From Helicobacter pylori NCTC 11637 = CCUG 17874 = ATCC 43504 = JCM 12093 (GTDB lineage Bacteria; Campylobacterota; Campylobacteria; Campylobacterales; Helicobacteraceae): a DNA stretch of 64,000 nucleotides. A program made the translations under genes and the position numbers. Under the pieces are notes generated by a model. That model searched no databases. It was not told the DNA's origin and saw nothing but the letters and a program-made list of their open reading frames with translations. The DNA lies in assembly GCF_900478295.1 (NCBI RefSeq), contig NZ_LS483488.1, forward strand, positions 1,488,001 through 1,552,000, in the 5' to 3' direction. Numbering within the stretch: the stretch's first letter is position 1; each line of letters starts with the position of its first letter. Positions 8,250 through 16,538 of the stretch are shown here, in pieces.

Positions 8250-9245
8250 TCATGGCGATCGGAGTTTCAGCCTGAAACCATCTTCATGCAAATCGCCTTG
8301 CTTTAACAGCTCGTCCGCGCTAGGGCTAGAATAATGCTTGGCTAAAATAATGAAATAGGCGTTGTTATGCACCCCAATAAGGTTAGGCTGGAAATAGGGG
8401 AAAGTTTCAGGGTTTAAAATCCATGTTGCGGCTTTGTTATACGCCACAGAGAGCCTTTTTCCGGCCTCACTACCCCACAAATCATACCCGTTCTCAAAAA
8501 GCAATTCGCCTGATATGGTTAGCGCAAGAAGCGCAAAATTGGTATAAGCTATCCCCTTAATGCCCTTTGTAGGGCCGCCATGATAATCGCTCGTATCGCT
8601 CCTAGTGATCGCGCTAGCAATAACCCCACTCTCATCTATGGCTTTAAACACCCAATCCTGCCACCGATTAGCGCTATTGTGCAAAAGAGCATGATCATCT
8701 AGCGCTAACGCAGAGCTCACATCAAAGAGAATGCCCCACGCCCCATGGTTAGTGTTAAGAGCTGATTGAGAATACTGGTGCATCCGCTTAACGAAGTCTT
8801 CGTATTCTGGGCTAGGAAACGCCTTTTTGACAAACCAATAAGCCATGTTCATATAAGGCATGTAAAAATTGATATTATCCTCGCTCTGATAAGTGTCTAC
8901 GCTTTGAAGCTCTTTAGCCCAAGCGTTTAAAATTTCTATAGCTTTTAAGCCGTATTGTTTGTTTTGGCTCACTAAATAGCCTAGCACTAAGTCATAAGAC
9001 ATGAGAGCGGATTTTTTAAAACTCTTTGTGCAGACATCAGGCTCTCTAACCCCAGCAGAAGTGTAGTGTTTTGATGCGTTAAGTTGCGCGCATGGCTGTA
9101 TTTTTTGGGAGAGCTTTTTATCAAGATGGAGTTTTTTTGGCAAGTCTATAGATTTAAAATCCCTAAAAAAGTAATCTTGTTCAGCGTAAGCTTGAACGCA
9201 AACGCAAACACACATGAATGATAAAAACAAAACAAATCTTTTCAT
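8250..9245 (-). CDS. secreted alginate-lyase-family (PL5-like) protein
   Basis: 331 residues with a signal peptide (MKRFVLFLSFMCVCVCV then QAYA). The body is mostly alpha-helical and matches the alginate lyase domain: a VREPDVC segment, YMPYMNMAYWFVKKAF, and NTNHGAWGILFDVSSALAL, where the Asn-His pair is the usual catalytic neighbourhood of PL5 lyases. H. pylori makes no alginate, so the true polyuronate or mucin-like substrate is unknown. It lies 41 bases downstream of obgE on the same strand and could be transcribed with it. Confidence 0.75.
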   Translation of the reverse strand: MKRFVLFLSFMCVCVCVQAYAEQDYFFRDFKSIDLPKKLHLDKKLSQKIQPCAQLNASKHYTSAGVREPDVCTKSFKKSALMSYDLVLGYLVSQNKQYGLKAIEILNAWAKELQSVDTYQSEDNINFYMPYMNMAYWFVKKAFPSPEYEDFVKRMHQYSQSALNTNHGAWGILFDVSSALALDDHALLHNSANRWQDWVFKAIDESGVIASAITRSDTSDYHGGPTKGIKGIAYTNFALLALTISGELLFENGYDLWGSEAGKRLSVAYNKAATWILNPETFPYFQPNLIGVHNNAYFIILAKHYSSPSADELLKQGDLHEDGFRLKLRSP

Positions 9246-9286
9246 TCCACGCCTTTATTTGAATGGATTGGTTTAAAAATAGCGTT

Positions 9287-10369
9287 TTAGGGTAACGCTT
9301 CCAACAACACAAATTTAAGCGCATGTGCATTAAGAGCGCTAACCGCTGAAAGGGGCAAGACAAAGAGTGCTGATTTTTCATTAGGGTGTTTTTCAAAATC
9401 GTTGGTTAAATGGGGGTGCAAAAACCCTAAATACGGCTCTAAATCAAACGCCTCTAATTTTTGCGCTTCTAAGTTTAAAAAGGTGCAAAAATCCTTAGTC
9501 ATCTCATCAATGTTTTCTACAACATCGCATTTATTGAGCAACACCCCAAAAGGCTTATTGGCCAAAGCGGGTGAAAATTTTTCCAACTCCAACCTCAAGC
9601 GTTGGTATTGCTCTTTAATGCCCAAATCCAACCTAGAAGCGTCTAAAACAAAGGCTAGAACTTTGGTGCGTTCAATATGTTTTAAAAAGCTAATCCCTAA
9701 GCCTTTTCCCTGACTAGCCCCTTCAATAATGCCAGGAATATCCGCCATTAGAAATTCGCTTTTTTCATCTACGCTCACAACCCCTAAATTAGGCACTAGA
9801 GTCGTGAATTCATAGTTAGCGATTTTAGGCTTAGCGTTAGAGATGGTGGAAATGAGCGTGGATTTACCCGCATTAGGGAAGCCCACTAACCCTATATCAG
9901 CGATGAGCTTTAATTCCAAACGCACGCATTTTTCAACCCCCTCCAAGCCTTTTTGCGCGTAAGTGGGTTGCTGTTTAGTCGCACTTTTAAAATGCGCATT
10001 CCCTAACCCTCCCTTGCCTCCTTTTAAGGCTAACACCCTTTCTTTAGGCGTGATCAAATCAAGCCACAACTTATCACCTACAAACACTTGTGTTCCTGGC
10101 GGCACGACAATGATCTTGTCTTCGCCCTTTTTGCCCGTGCAATTTCGTGTGCCTCCTGGAGCCCCATTTTTAGCCTTGTGGTGTTTGGTGCCTCTAAAAC
10201 TCGCTAGAGTGTCGGTATTGTTATCCACTTCAAAATACACATCGCCCCCATCGCCTCCATCGCCCCCGTCAGGGCCTCCTTTGATGACAAACTTTTCTCG
10301 CCTAAAACTCACCATTCCAGGCCCCCCCTTACCCGAAGCGATGATAATTTCCACGCTATCTACAAACAC
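9287..10369 (-). CDS. obgE: Obg-family GTPase (ribosome assembly / stringent control)
   Basis: 360 residues. The N-terminal glycine-rich Obg fold is obvious ([17 protein letters not shown], then [14 protein letters not shown]), followed by the G domain with GFPNAGKST (P-loop), [11 protein letters not shown] (switch II) and LLNKCDV (G4). It acts at the large ribosomal subunit and in growth control. It lacks the long acidic C-terminal tail of E. coli ObgE. Spacing of 18 bases to dppF upstream suggests that it may be read through from the dpp operon. The long open frame on the plus strand opposite it (9963-10376) is a mirror of the Gly/Pro-rich codons and is not a gene. Confidence 0.96.
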   Translation of the reverse strand: MFVDSVEIIIASGKGGPGMVSFRREKFVIKGGPDGGDGGDGGDVYFEVDNNTDTLASFRGTKHHKAKNGAPGGTRNCTGKKGEDKIIVVPPGTQVFVGDKLWLDLITPKERVLALKGGKGGLGNAHFKSATKQQPTYAQKGLEGVEKCVRLELKLIADIGLVGFPNAGKSTLISTISNAKPKIANYEFTTLVPNLGVVSVDEKSEFLMADIPGIIEGASQGKGLGISFLKHIERTKVLAFVLDASRLDLGIKEQYQRLRLELEKFSPALANKPFGVLLNKCDVVENIDEMTKDFCTFLNLEAQKLEAFDLEPYLGFLHPHLTNDFEKHPNEKSALFVLPLSAVSALNAHALKFVLLEALP

Positions 10370-10387
10370 AGCTTAATACCCTTTCTT

Positions 10388-11194
10388 TTATTTGGCAAAT
10401 CTTTGCATGGATTTTTCCAAATGCGGCACCGCATTGAGTAATTTCTGCGTATAAGGGTGCTTGGGAGCGCTTATCACGCTATCCACATCCCCCGTTTCTA
10501 CGATTTGCCCCTGATTCATCACGATGATTTTATCGCTTATATGCTCCACCACCCCTAAATCATGGCTGATAAAAATATAAGTCAGCCCCATTTCTTTTTG
10601 CAAATCCAAGAGCAAATTCAACACTTGCGCTTGAATGGACACGTCTAACGCAGACACAGGCTCATCGCAAATCACCACGCTAGGGTGCAAAATGAGTGCC
10701 CTAGCAATGCCGATTCGTTGCCTTTGACCGCCTGAAAATTGATGAGGGTAACGATCGATCCATTCTAATTTCAAGCCCACTTTTTGCATGATCTCTAGCA
10801 CTTTTGTTTTGATTTCTTTTTTTGAAAAATGAGAATTTAAAAGCAAGGGTTCAGCGATGATCTCGCCCACTTTCCAGCGAGGGTTTAGGCTAGAATAAGG
10901 GTCTTGAAAAATCATTTGCACCTTTTTGCGGTAATCAAACCAATCCTGTTTGCTAAAATGCAAGTGGCGCTTACCATTGAAATAAATCGCCCCGCTATCT
11001 TGCCTTTCAATCCCGGCTAAAATTTTGGCTGTCGTGCTTTTCCCGCAACCGCTCTCCCCCACGATGCTTAAAACTTCATTTTGCTCCACTTCAAAACTGA
11101 TCCCATTGAGCGCATGGATCACTCTTTTAGGCTTGAATAACCCCCTGTCTATCGCATAGGATTTTTTCAATTCTTTAATTTCTAAGAGCTTCAT
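10388..11194 (-). CDS. dppF: dipeptide ABC transporter ATPase DppF
   Basis: 268 residues. Walker A GESGCGKST, signature FSGGQRQRIGIARAL, and Walker B VICDEPVSALD are intact, followed by the C-terminal oligopeptide-family extension (HPYTQKLLNAVP). It forms the ATPase pair with DppD. Its start overlaps the end of dppD by four bases, showing translational coupling. The Dpp system of H. pylori imports dipeptides as nitrogen and carbon source. Confidence 0.94.
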   Translation of the reverse strand: MKLLEIKELKKSYAIDRGLFKPKRVIHALNGISFEVEQNEVLSIVGESGCGKSTTAKILAGIERQDSGAIYFNGKRHLHFSKQDWFDYRKKVQMIFQDPYSSLNPRWKVGEIIAEPLLLNSHFSKKEIKTKVLEIMQKVGLKLEWIDRYPHQFSGGQRQRIGIARALILHPSVVICDEPVSALDVSIQAQVLNLLLDLQKEMGLTYIFISHDLGVVEHISDKIIVMNQGQIVETGDVDSVISAPKHPYTQKLLNAVPHLEKSMQRFAK

Positions 11195-12054
11195 CGTAAC
11201 TCCTTTGGAAAACTCAAATAATCTGTATTTTCATCCACGGTTTCTAAGCGTTTTTTGCGGTATTCTTTGCCCGGTTTAGGGATCGCGCTTAAAAGAGCCT
11301 TGGTATAGGGGTGTCTTGGGTCAGCAAAAAGCTCTTTGGCGCTCGCTTGCTCCACCACATGCCCTTTATACATCACCACCACTTCATCAGCGATCTGCGC
11401 CACCACGCCTAAATCATGGGTGATAAACAAAATAGAAGTGCCTTTTTTTTGCTGCAATTCTTTCATCAATTCTAAAATCTGCGCTTGAATGGTTACATCC
11501 AACGCTGTCGTAGGCTCATCAGCGATCAAGATTTCAGGCTCACACACCATAGCCATAGCGATCATCACCCTTTGGCGTTGCCCCCCACTGAGATTGAAAG
11601 GGTATTCGTGGTATTTATCCCCAGCATGGGGAATGCCCACGCGCTCTAACTCATAGACCACCCTTTCTAAGCGTTCTTTTTTGTTAAGGTTAGGGTGGTG
11701 GATTTTCAACACTTCATTGATTTGAAACCCCACGGTGTAGGAAGGGTTTAGGCTTGTCATAGGCTCTTGAAAGATCATGCCAATTTTCTTGCCCCTGATT
11801 TCTTTTTGCATTTGCTTTTCTTTGAGTTGCAACAAATCCTGCCCTAAAAATTGAATGCTCCCTCCCACAATTTTCCCGGGCTTTTCAATCAACCCTAGAA
11901 TAGAAAGCGAAGTGATGCTTTTCCCGCTCCCGCTCTCCCCTACAATGCAGAGCGTTTGAGACTTTTTCAAGCCAAAACTCACGCCATCCACTGCTTTATT
12001 CACGCCCTTATCGGTGAAAAAATAAGTTTTTAAATCTTTAACTTCTAAAATCAT
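11191..12054 (-). CDS. dppD: dipeptide ABC transporter ATPase DppD
   Basis: 287 residues. Walker A GESGSGKS, signature LSGGQRQRVMIAMAM, Walker B LIADEPTTALD and switch HDLGVVAQIAD are intact, with the HPYTKALLSAIP C-terminal motif of OppD/DppD subunits. It lies 11 bases after dppC and overlaps dppF. No lesion is visible. Cytoplasmic face of the inner membrane. Confidence 0.94.
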   Translation of the reverse strand: MILEVKDLKTYFFTDKGVNKAVDGVSFGLKKSQTLCIVGESGSGKSITSLSILGLIEKPGKIVGGSIQFLGQDLLQLKEKQMQKEIRGKKIGMIFQEPMTSLNPSYTVGFQINEVLKIHHPNLNKKERLERVVYELERVGIPHAGDKYHEYPFNLSGGQRQRVMIAMAMVCEPEILIADEPTTALDVTIQAQILELMKELQQKKGTSILFITHDLGVVAQIADEVVVMYKGHVVEQASAKELFADPRHPYTKALLSAIPKPGKEYRKKRLETVDENTDYLSFPKELR

Positions 12055-12065
12055 GCAAGCTCCTT

Positions 12066-12923
12066 TTAAGAGGCCCGTTTAGGATCTAAAGCGTCCATGA
12101 TGCCATCGCCTACCAGATTAAAACTCATGACCGTTAAAAAAATCATCACCCCAGGGAAAACAAGCATCCAAGGAGCGGTAGCGATGTATTGCATGGAGTT
12201 CATCAGCATCGCTCCCCATTCAGGTTTGGGAGGTTGGGCCCCAAGACCTAAGAAGCTCAGTGCGGCCGCTTCTAAAACCGTGGAAGCAAAACCCATTGTC
12301 GTTTGCACGATCAAAGGGATAATGCAATTAGGGAAGATCACCTTACACATCAAACGAAGATGCGAAGAACCATTGATTTTAGAAGCGATCACGTATTCTT
12401 TTTCTTTTTCGCCCAGCACGGAACTGCGCACCAATCTTGCAAACCCAGGAATCCCCACAAACCCAATAGCGAGCATGGCGTTAGTGAGTGAAGGCCCTAA
12501 CACCGCAACCACAATCACGATCAATAAAATGGAGGGCAAAGCGAACATGATGTCCATGATACGCATGATAATTGCATCTGTTTTCCCTCCAAAATACCCC
12601 GCTATTAGCCCTAATATCGTGCCAAAAAAGACCGCAATCCCCATAGAAACAATCCCTATGGTTAAAGAAATCCTGGCCCCATAGATCAAGCGGCTCAAAA
12701 TATCGCGCCCCAAATCATCGGTGCCTAAAAGGTATTTAGCATTCCCCCCATGCTCCCATATAGGCTTTAAAAGGCGATCTTGCGCGTTTTGGACATAAGG
12801 ATCATGCGGGGCTAAAAGGGGCGCAAAAATCGCACAAATTACCAATAAAAGCACAATCCAAGCCCCAACGACCGCTGCCTTATTTTTTTTGAATTGTTGG
12901 ATAAACTCTCTAAAAGACTCCAT
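12066..12923 (-). CDS. dppC: dipeptide ABC transporter permease DppC
   Basis: 285 residues. Typical DppC layout: N-terminal helix (VVGAWIVLLLVICAIFAPLL), periplasmic loop with LLGTDDLGRDILSRLIYGAR, then a five-helix permease core carrying the EAA-type loop (EAAALSFLGLGAQPPKPEWG). Its ATG overlaps the last base of dppB, so the two permeases are translated together and presumably heterodimerise. Confidence 0.94.
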   Translation of the reverse strand: MESFREFIQQFKKNKAAVVGAWIVLLLVICAIFAPLLAPHDPYVQNAQDRLLKPIWEHGGNAKYLLGTDDLGRDILSRLIYGARISLTIGIVSMGIAVFFGTILGLIAGYFGGKTDAIIMRIMDIMFALPSILLIVIVVAVLGPSLTNAMLAIGFVGIPGFARLVRSSVLGEKEKEYVIASKINGSSHLRLMCKVIFPNCIIPLIVQTTMGFASTVLEAAALSFLGLGAQPPKPEWGAMLMNSMQYIATAPWMLVFPGVMIFLTVMSFNLVGDGIMDALDPKRAS

Positions 12924-13927
12924 TATGACAACCTTATTCTAGGATCAATAAAAGCGTATAAAATATCCACTAAGAGATTAGCCCCAATATACATCATGGC
13001 AATAATCAAAGACATGGACTGGATAATCGGGAAATCGCGCTGGTTGAGCGCATTAACAATCCACTTACCAATCCCAGGCCATGAGAAAACCGTTTCAGTT
13101 ATCATGCTCCCCCCTAAAAGCCCGGCCAACATCAAGCCTGCGATAGTCGTTACAGGGATTAAAGCATTACGCAAAGTGTGCACAAAAATCACCCTAAAGG
13201 AGCTACACCCCTTAGCTTTAGCGGTACGCACATAATCTTCTTTAGACACTTCTGCCATGCTCGCGCGAGTCATTCTGGCAATAACAGCGGTAGAAACCGT
13301 GGCTAACACAATGCTAGGCAAAATCAAGTGCTTGATCGTATCCACAAACGCCCCATAATCCCTTGCGATCAGGCTGTCTATCAAATAAAGACCTGTGGGG
13401 CCATCTAAATAATACACATCGCTCAAACGCCCAAAAACAGGCAACCACCCCAATTGCACGCTAAAGATATAAATCAGCATGAGCCCTAGCCAAAACACCG
13501 GCATAGAAATCCCGGCTAAAGCGAAAGTCATGCTGGAATAATCAAACACGCTATAGCGTTTGATCGCAGCCAACACGCCAACGCTAATACCCAAAACAAG
13601 AGCCATAAACAGAGCGATCAAAGCCAATTCCACCGTAGCCGGGAATCGTTGCCAAAACTCATGCATCACAGGCTCACCAGTCATGATAGAAGTGCCAAAA
13701 TTGCCATGCAACACATTATTGATAAAGAAAAAATACTGCTCTATTAAAGGCTTATTCAAACCAAACTGCTCCCTTAAAGCGTCAATAGCGGCTTGATTGG
13801 CCTTTTCGCCTAAAATCACTAACGCCGGATCTCCTGGCACTAAATGCACCATCATAAACACGATAATGCTCACTCCAAACAGCGTGGGGATCGCCCACAA
13901 AATACGCTTAATGATAAAACTCAGCAT
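12923..13927 (-). CDS. dppB: dipeptide ABC transporter permease DppB
   Basis: 334 residues with the DppB signature N-terminus (KRILWAIPTLFGVSIIVFMMVHLVPGDPA) and six predicted membrane segments; the region VSKEDYVRTAKAKGCS is the conserved cytoplasmic loop that contacts the ATPases. It follows dppA by ten bases. Intact. Confidence 0.94.
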   Translation of the reverse strand: MLSFIIKRILWAIPTLFGVSIIVFMMVHLVPGDPALVILGEKANQAAIDALREQFGLNKPLIEQYFFFINNVLHGNFGTSIMTGEPVMHEFWQRFPATVELALIALFMALVLGISVGVLAAIKRYSVFDYSSMTFALAGISMPVFWLGLMLIYIFSVQLGWLPVFGRLSDVYYLDGPTGLYLIDSLIARDYGAFVDTIKHLILPSIVLATVSTAVIARMTRASMAEVSKEDYVRTAKAKGCSSFRVIFVHTLRNALIPVTTIAGLMLAGLLGGSMITETVFSWPGIGKWIVNALNQRDFPIIQSMSLIIAMMYIGANLLVDILYAFIDPRIRLS

Positions 13928-13937
13928 GCAACCCCTT

Positions 13938-15548
13938 TTATTTTTCTAAATACACCTTAAAGAAGCGATTCACGCTCACTCCAGTCGTTTTATAGCCTTT
14001 GACTTTAGACAAGTGCGGCACCACTGAATAAGGGTAGGCTAAAGGCACATAGGGTGCATCTTTATGGATAATTTCTTGAGCCTTTAAATAAAGGGCTTCC
14101 CTCTCTTTTTGATCCGAAACCCGTTTAGCCTTTATGAGCAGATCGGAAAAGGCGTCGCTCTTATAAAAGGAACCATTTTGAGTGGGTATGGCTGAGGCGG
14201 CTTGCTTGCTCCATAAGGTGTATAAGAAATTATCCGGATCCGCAATGTCTGCCATCCAGCCTGCAAACGCCATTTCATGCTCGCCTAATCCCGTTCTTTT
14301 CAAATAAGCCCCCCACTCATACACTTCAATTTTCACATCAATGCCAATTTTAGCCAGGCTCGCTTGTATGAACACCGCTCCTTTTGGGTTACGAGTGGCA
14401 GTGGTAAAAATGGTGGTTTTAAAGCCGTTAGGATAGCCCGCTTCTTTCAGTAACTCTTTAGCCTTTTTCAAATCGTATTCATAGGGTTTGATGTTGTAGT
14501 TATAACCCCATATGGTGGGCGGGAAAGGATTGACCATTTTTTGAGCAAAGCCTTCATAAATCACCTTAATGTAATCATCCACATTAATCGCATGGTTGAT
14601 AGCCAAACGCACCAAAGGGTTGTTAAAATACTTTTTTTGCGTGTTCAACGAAAGCCAACTCGCCAACAACCCGGGGCTTTTATCCACCACGATATTAGGA
14701 AGTTTTTCTAATTGCTCCACTTCATTAAGGTTAGGCCCAGTCATGAGCATGATTTCACCGGTGCGTAGCGCTAAAGCGCGAGTGGAAGAATTAGGAATGG
14801 TGCGCACCACCACCTTATCCAAATAAGCTTTAGATCCCCAATAATCCTGATTTTTTAAAAGAATGATTTTTTCATCTTTATTCCATAAAAAGAATTTGAA
14901 AGGCCCTGTCCCAACAGGCTTTTTAGCCAACTCGTCTTTTTTATTATTTTGAGCCAAGTAATCAGCGTAATCCTTACTCAAAATGCTCAAAAAATCCATG
15001 CCCAAATTGGCTAAAAATGGGGCTTCTGGCCCATTAAGCGTGAATTTGATCGTGTAATCATCTAAAGCTTCAATGCTCTTAATAATATGAGACATGCCCA
15101 TGCCTTCCCAGTATTTATAGCTTTTAGCCCCTGGGCTGTAGTATCGTTTAGCCTTATCCATCTGGCGCTCAAACGAAAACAGCACGTCTTTAGCGCTAAA
15201 CTCCACTTTTTTATTCCAATACTTCGTCTGGTGGAAATAAACCCCTTTGCGTAAATGAAAGGTATACACAAGACCATCTGGGGATATTTCCCAACTTGTC
15301 GCTAAGGCCGGTTCAATTTCTGTGGTGCCGTATTTGAATTGCACGAGCGTGTCATAAATATTGCCCGTTGCCACATAGCTTTCGCCATCAGTCACTAAGG
15401 CCGGATCCATGCTTGAGCCATCAGCGCCTCTTGCAAAAACCAAAACGCCTCCAAAACGCTTTTGCTCTTCAACAGAAACATTTTCCTTAGAGGGATTAAG
15501 AGTAGCGTTTGGGCTTTCTGAAGCTTTCAAAAAGAACCCAAACAACAA
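13938..15548 (-). CDS. dppA: dipeptide-binding protein DppA, signal peptide out of frame
   Basis: The open part encodes 536 residues of a periplasmic SBP family 5 dipeptide-binding protein (EPALATSWEISPDGLVYTFH, AAGYPNGF-like and DPDNFLY motifs). The frame has no good start at 15548, only TTG inside a hydrophobic stretch. A proper start is the ATG at 15584-15586, behind GGAGG at seven bases, but it is out of frame: it gives MNNVLVKGLFFFF and then a stop. Adding one T to the T8 run (A8 at 15552-15559 on the plus strand) gives MNNVLVKGLFFFLLLFGFF joined to LKASES, a perfect signal peptide, for 549 residues in total. First gene of the dpp operon. As written, export would fail. Confidence 0.9.
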   Translation of the reverse strand: MLFGFFLKASESPNATLNPSKENVSVEEQKRFGGVLVFARGADGSSMDPALVTDGESYVATGNIYDTLVQFKYGTTEIEPALATSWEISPDGLVYTFHLRKGVYFHQTKYWNKKVEFSAKDVLFSFERQMDKAKRYYSPGAKSYKYWEGMGMSHIIKSIEALDDYTIKFTLNGPEAPFLANLGMDFLSILSKDYADYLAQNNKKDELAKKPVGTGPFKFFLWNKDEKIILLKNQDYWGSKAYLDKVVVRTIPNSSTRALALRTGEIMLMTGPNLNEVEQLEKLPNIVVDKSPGLLASWLSLNTQKKYFNNPLVRLAINHAINVDDYIKVIYEGFAQKMVNPFPPTIWGYNYNIKPYEYDLKKAKELLKEAGYPNGFKTTIFTTATRNPKGAVFIQASLAKIGIDVKIEVYEWGAYLKRTGLGEHEMAFAGWMADIADPDNFLYTLWSKQAASAIPTQNGSFYKSDAFSDLLIKAKRVSDQKEREALYLKAQEIIHKDAPYVPLAYPYSVVPHLSKVKGYKTTGVSVNRFFKVYLEK

Positions 15549-15629
15549 AAGAAAAAAAACAAACCCTTAACAAGAACATTATTCATAAACTAGCCTCCAC
15601 AACATATTCTACAAAGAGTAGAGAACTAA

Positions 15630-15635
15630 ATTATA
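15630..15635 (-). promoter_or_regulatory. candidate -10 element of the dpp operon
   Basis: TATAAT on the minus strand, about 45 bases before the dppA ATG at 15586, in an AT-rich context typical of H. pylori housekeeping promoters, which lack a conserved -35. The inverted repeat at 15654-15674 lies where the -35 region would be. Confidence 0.55.
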
Positions 15636-15653
15636 AATACTTTATCGCATTTA

Positions 15654-15674
15654 TAGGTGCTTAATGAACACCTA
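15654..15674. repeat. imperfect inverted repeat upstream of dppA
   Basis: TAGGTG(C)TT - AATG - AACACCTA: an eight-base-pair stem with one bulged base and a four-base loop. It is 29 bases after the rpmA stop, so it may be the rplU-rpmA terminator, but no T run follows it in that direction. It also covers the presumed -35 region of the dpp promoter, so it could instead be an operator. Confidence 0.45.
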
Positions 15675-15702
15675 AAACTTAATTTATTCTAAAAAGGTTA
15701 CC

Positions 15703-15969
15703 CTACTCCCCAAAATTTTGACTAACCACAGAAACCTTTTTGCGGTTTCTGTCTTTATGCTCAAACTTCACAACGCCATCTATGAGCGCATATAAGGTAT
15801 GGTCTTTCCCCATGCCCACATTATTACCAGGATGCATTTTAGTGCCTCTTTGGCGCACGATAATATTCCCTGCTCTCACAAATTCTGAGCCAAATTTTTT
15901 CACGCCTAAGCGTCTTCCTGCAGAATCTCTGTTATTCTGCGTGCTCCCTTGACCTTTCTTGTGTGCCAT
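15703..15969 (-). CDS. rpmA: 50S ribosomal protein L27
   Basis: 88 residues beginning [20 protein letters not shown], the universal L27 N-terminus that reaches the peptidyl-transferase centre. It has no cleavable Firmicute-type N-terminal extension. [21 protein letters not shown] is the conserved core. It follows rplU by 13 bases in the standard rplU-rpmA order. Confidence 0.98.
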
Positions 15970-15982
15970 TGTTTAATACTCC

Positions 15983-16297
15983 TTATGCTACAATTTTAGT
16001 GATTCTCACACGAGTGAAATCTCTTCTAAAACCACGCTTGGTTTTGCTGTCTTTTCGTCGGCGTTTTTTAAAAGTGATGACTTTTTTGCCGCGCCCTTCA
16101 TTGATCACTTCCGCTTCAATTTTAGCCCCATTCACAAAGGGTTTCCCACAAGAGAGTTTGCCCTCTTTGGATACGGCTAACACTTCCACTAATTCCACTA
16201 AAGCCTTAGGCTCTTTATCCATTTTATCCAATAAAACAATATCGCCTTCAACGACCTTATATTGCTTACCGCCATGCTTGAATATTGCGTATGACAT
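15983..16297 (-). CDS. rplU: 50S ribosomal protein L21
   Basis: 104 residues, [19 protein letters not shown] at the start and the basic C-terminal region [21 protein letters not shown] that binds 23S rRNA. First gene of the rplU-rpmA pair, preceded by AAGGAAT and a TATAAT promoter element at 16342-16347. Confidence 0.98.
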   Translation of the reverse strand: MSYAIFKHGGKQYKVVEGDIVLLDKMDKEPKALVELVEVLAVSKEGKLSCGKPFVNGAKIEAEVINEGRGKKVITFKKRRRKDSKTKRGFRRDFTRVRITKIVA

Positions 16298-16341
16298 TTC
16301 TATTCCTTAAAAATTGAACGCTCTTTTTAAAATAAACGCTT

Positions 16342-16347
16342 ATTATA
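16342..16347 (-). promoter_or_regulatory. candidate -10 element of rplU-rpmA
   Basis: TATAAT on the minus strand (context CACTATAATAAG), 45 bases upstream of the rplU start. The leader between is about 35-40 bases, AT-rich. Confidence 0.6.
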
Positions 16348-16490
16348 GTGAGTATTTGCTAAAATTTAACTTTAAATTTAGATTAAATTCATATTAAAAG
16401 AATTTTTTTACTCAAAAACACCCCATTTAACCCGCCATTATTACCCCGCATTGCCCCACTCAAACCACTTACAATTGCTATTAACTTGTT

Positions 16491-16508
16491 TTGGAATACT
16501 TTTAGCTT
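16491..16508 (+). promoter_or_regulatory. sigma-54 (RpoN) promoter of flgL
   Basis: TTGGAATACTTTTAGCTT has GG at 16493-16494 and GC at 16505-16506, separated by exactly ten bases, the -24/-12 spacing of RpoN promoters. The flgL ATG is 33 bases after the GC. Hook and hook-associated genes of H. pylori are known to be RpoN-dependent, which fits. Confidence 0.78.
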
Positions 16509-16538
16509 GTTTGTTAAAAAACCAATAAGGATTTGATC

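Noticed and set aside
9963..10376. 137-codon plus-strand ORF opposite obgE
   Set aside because: Mirror of glycine-rich Obg codons (proline-rich product); antisense to a certain gene.
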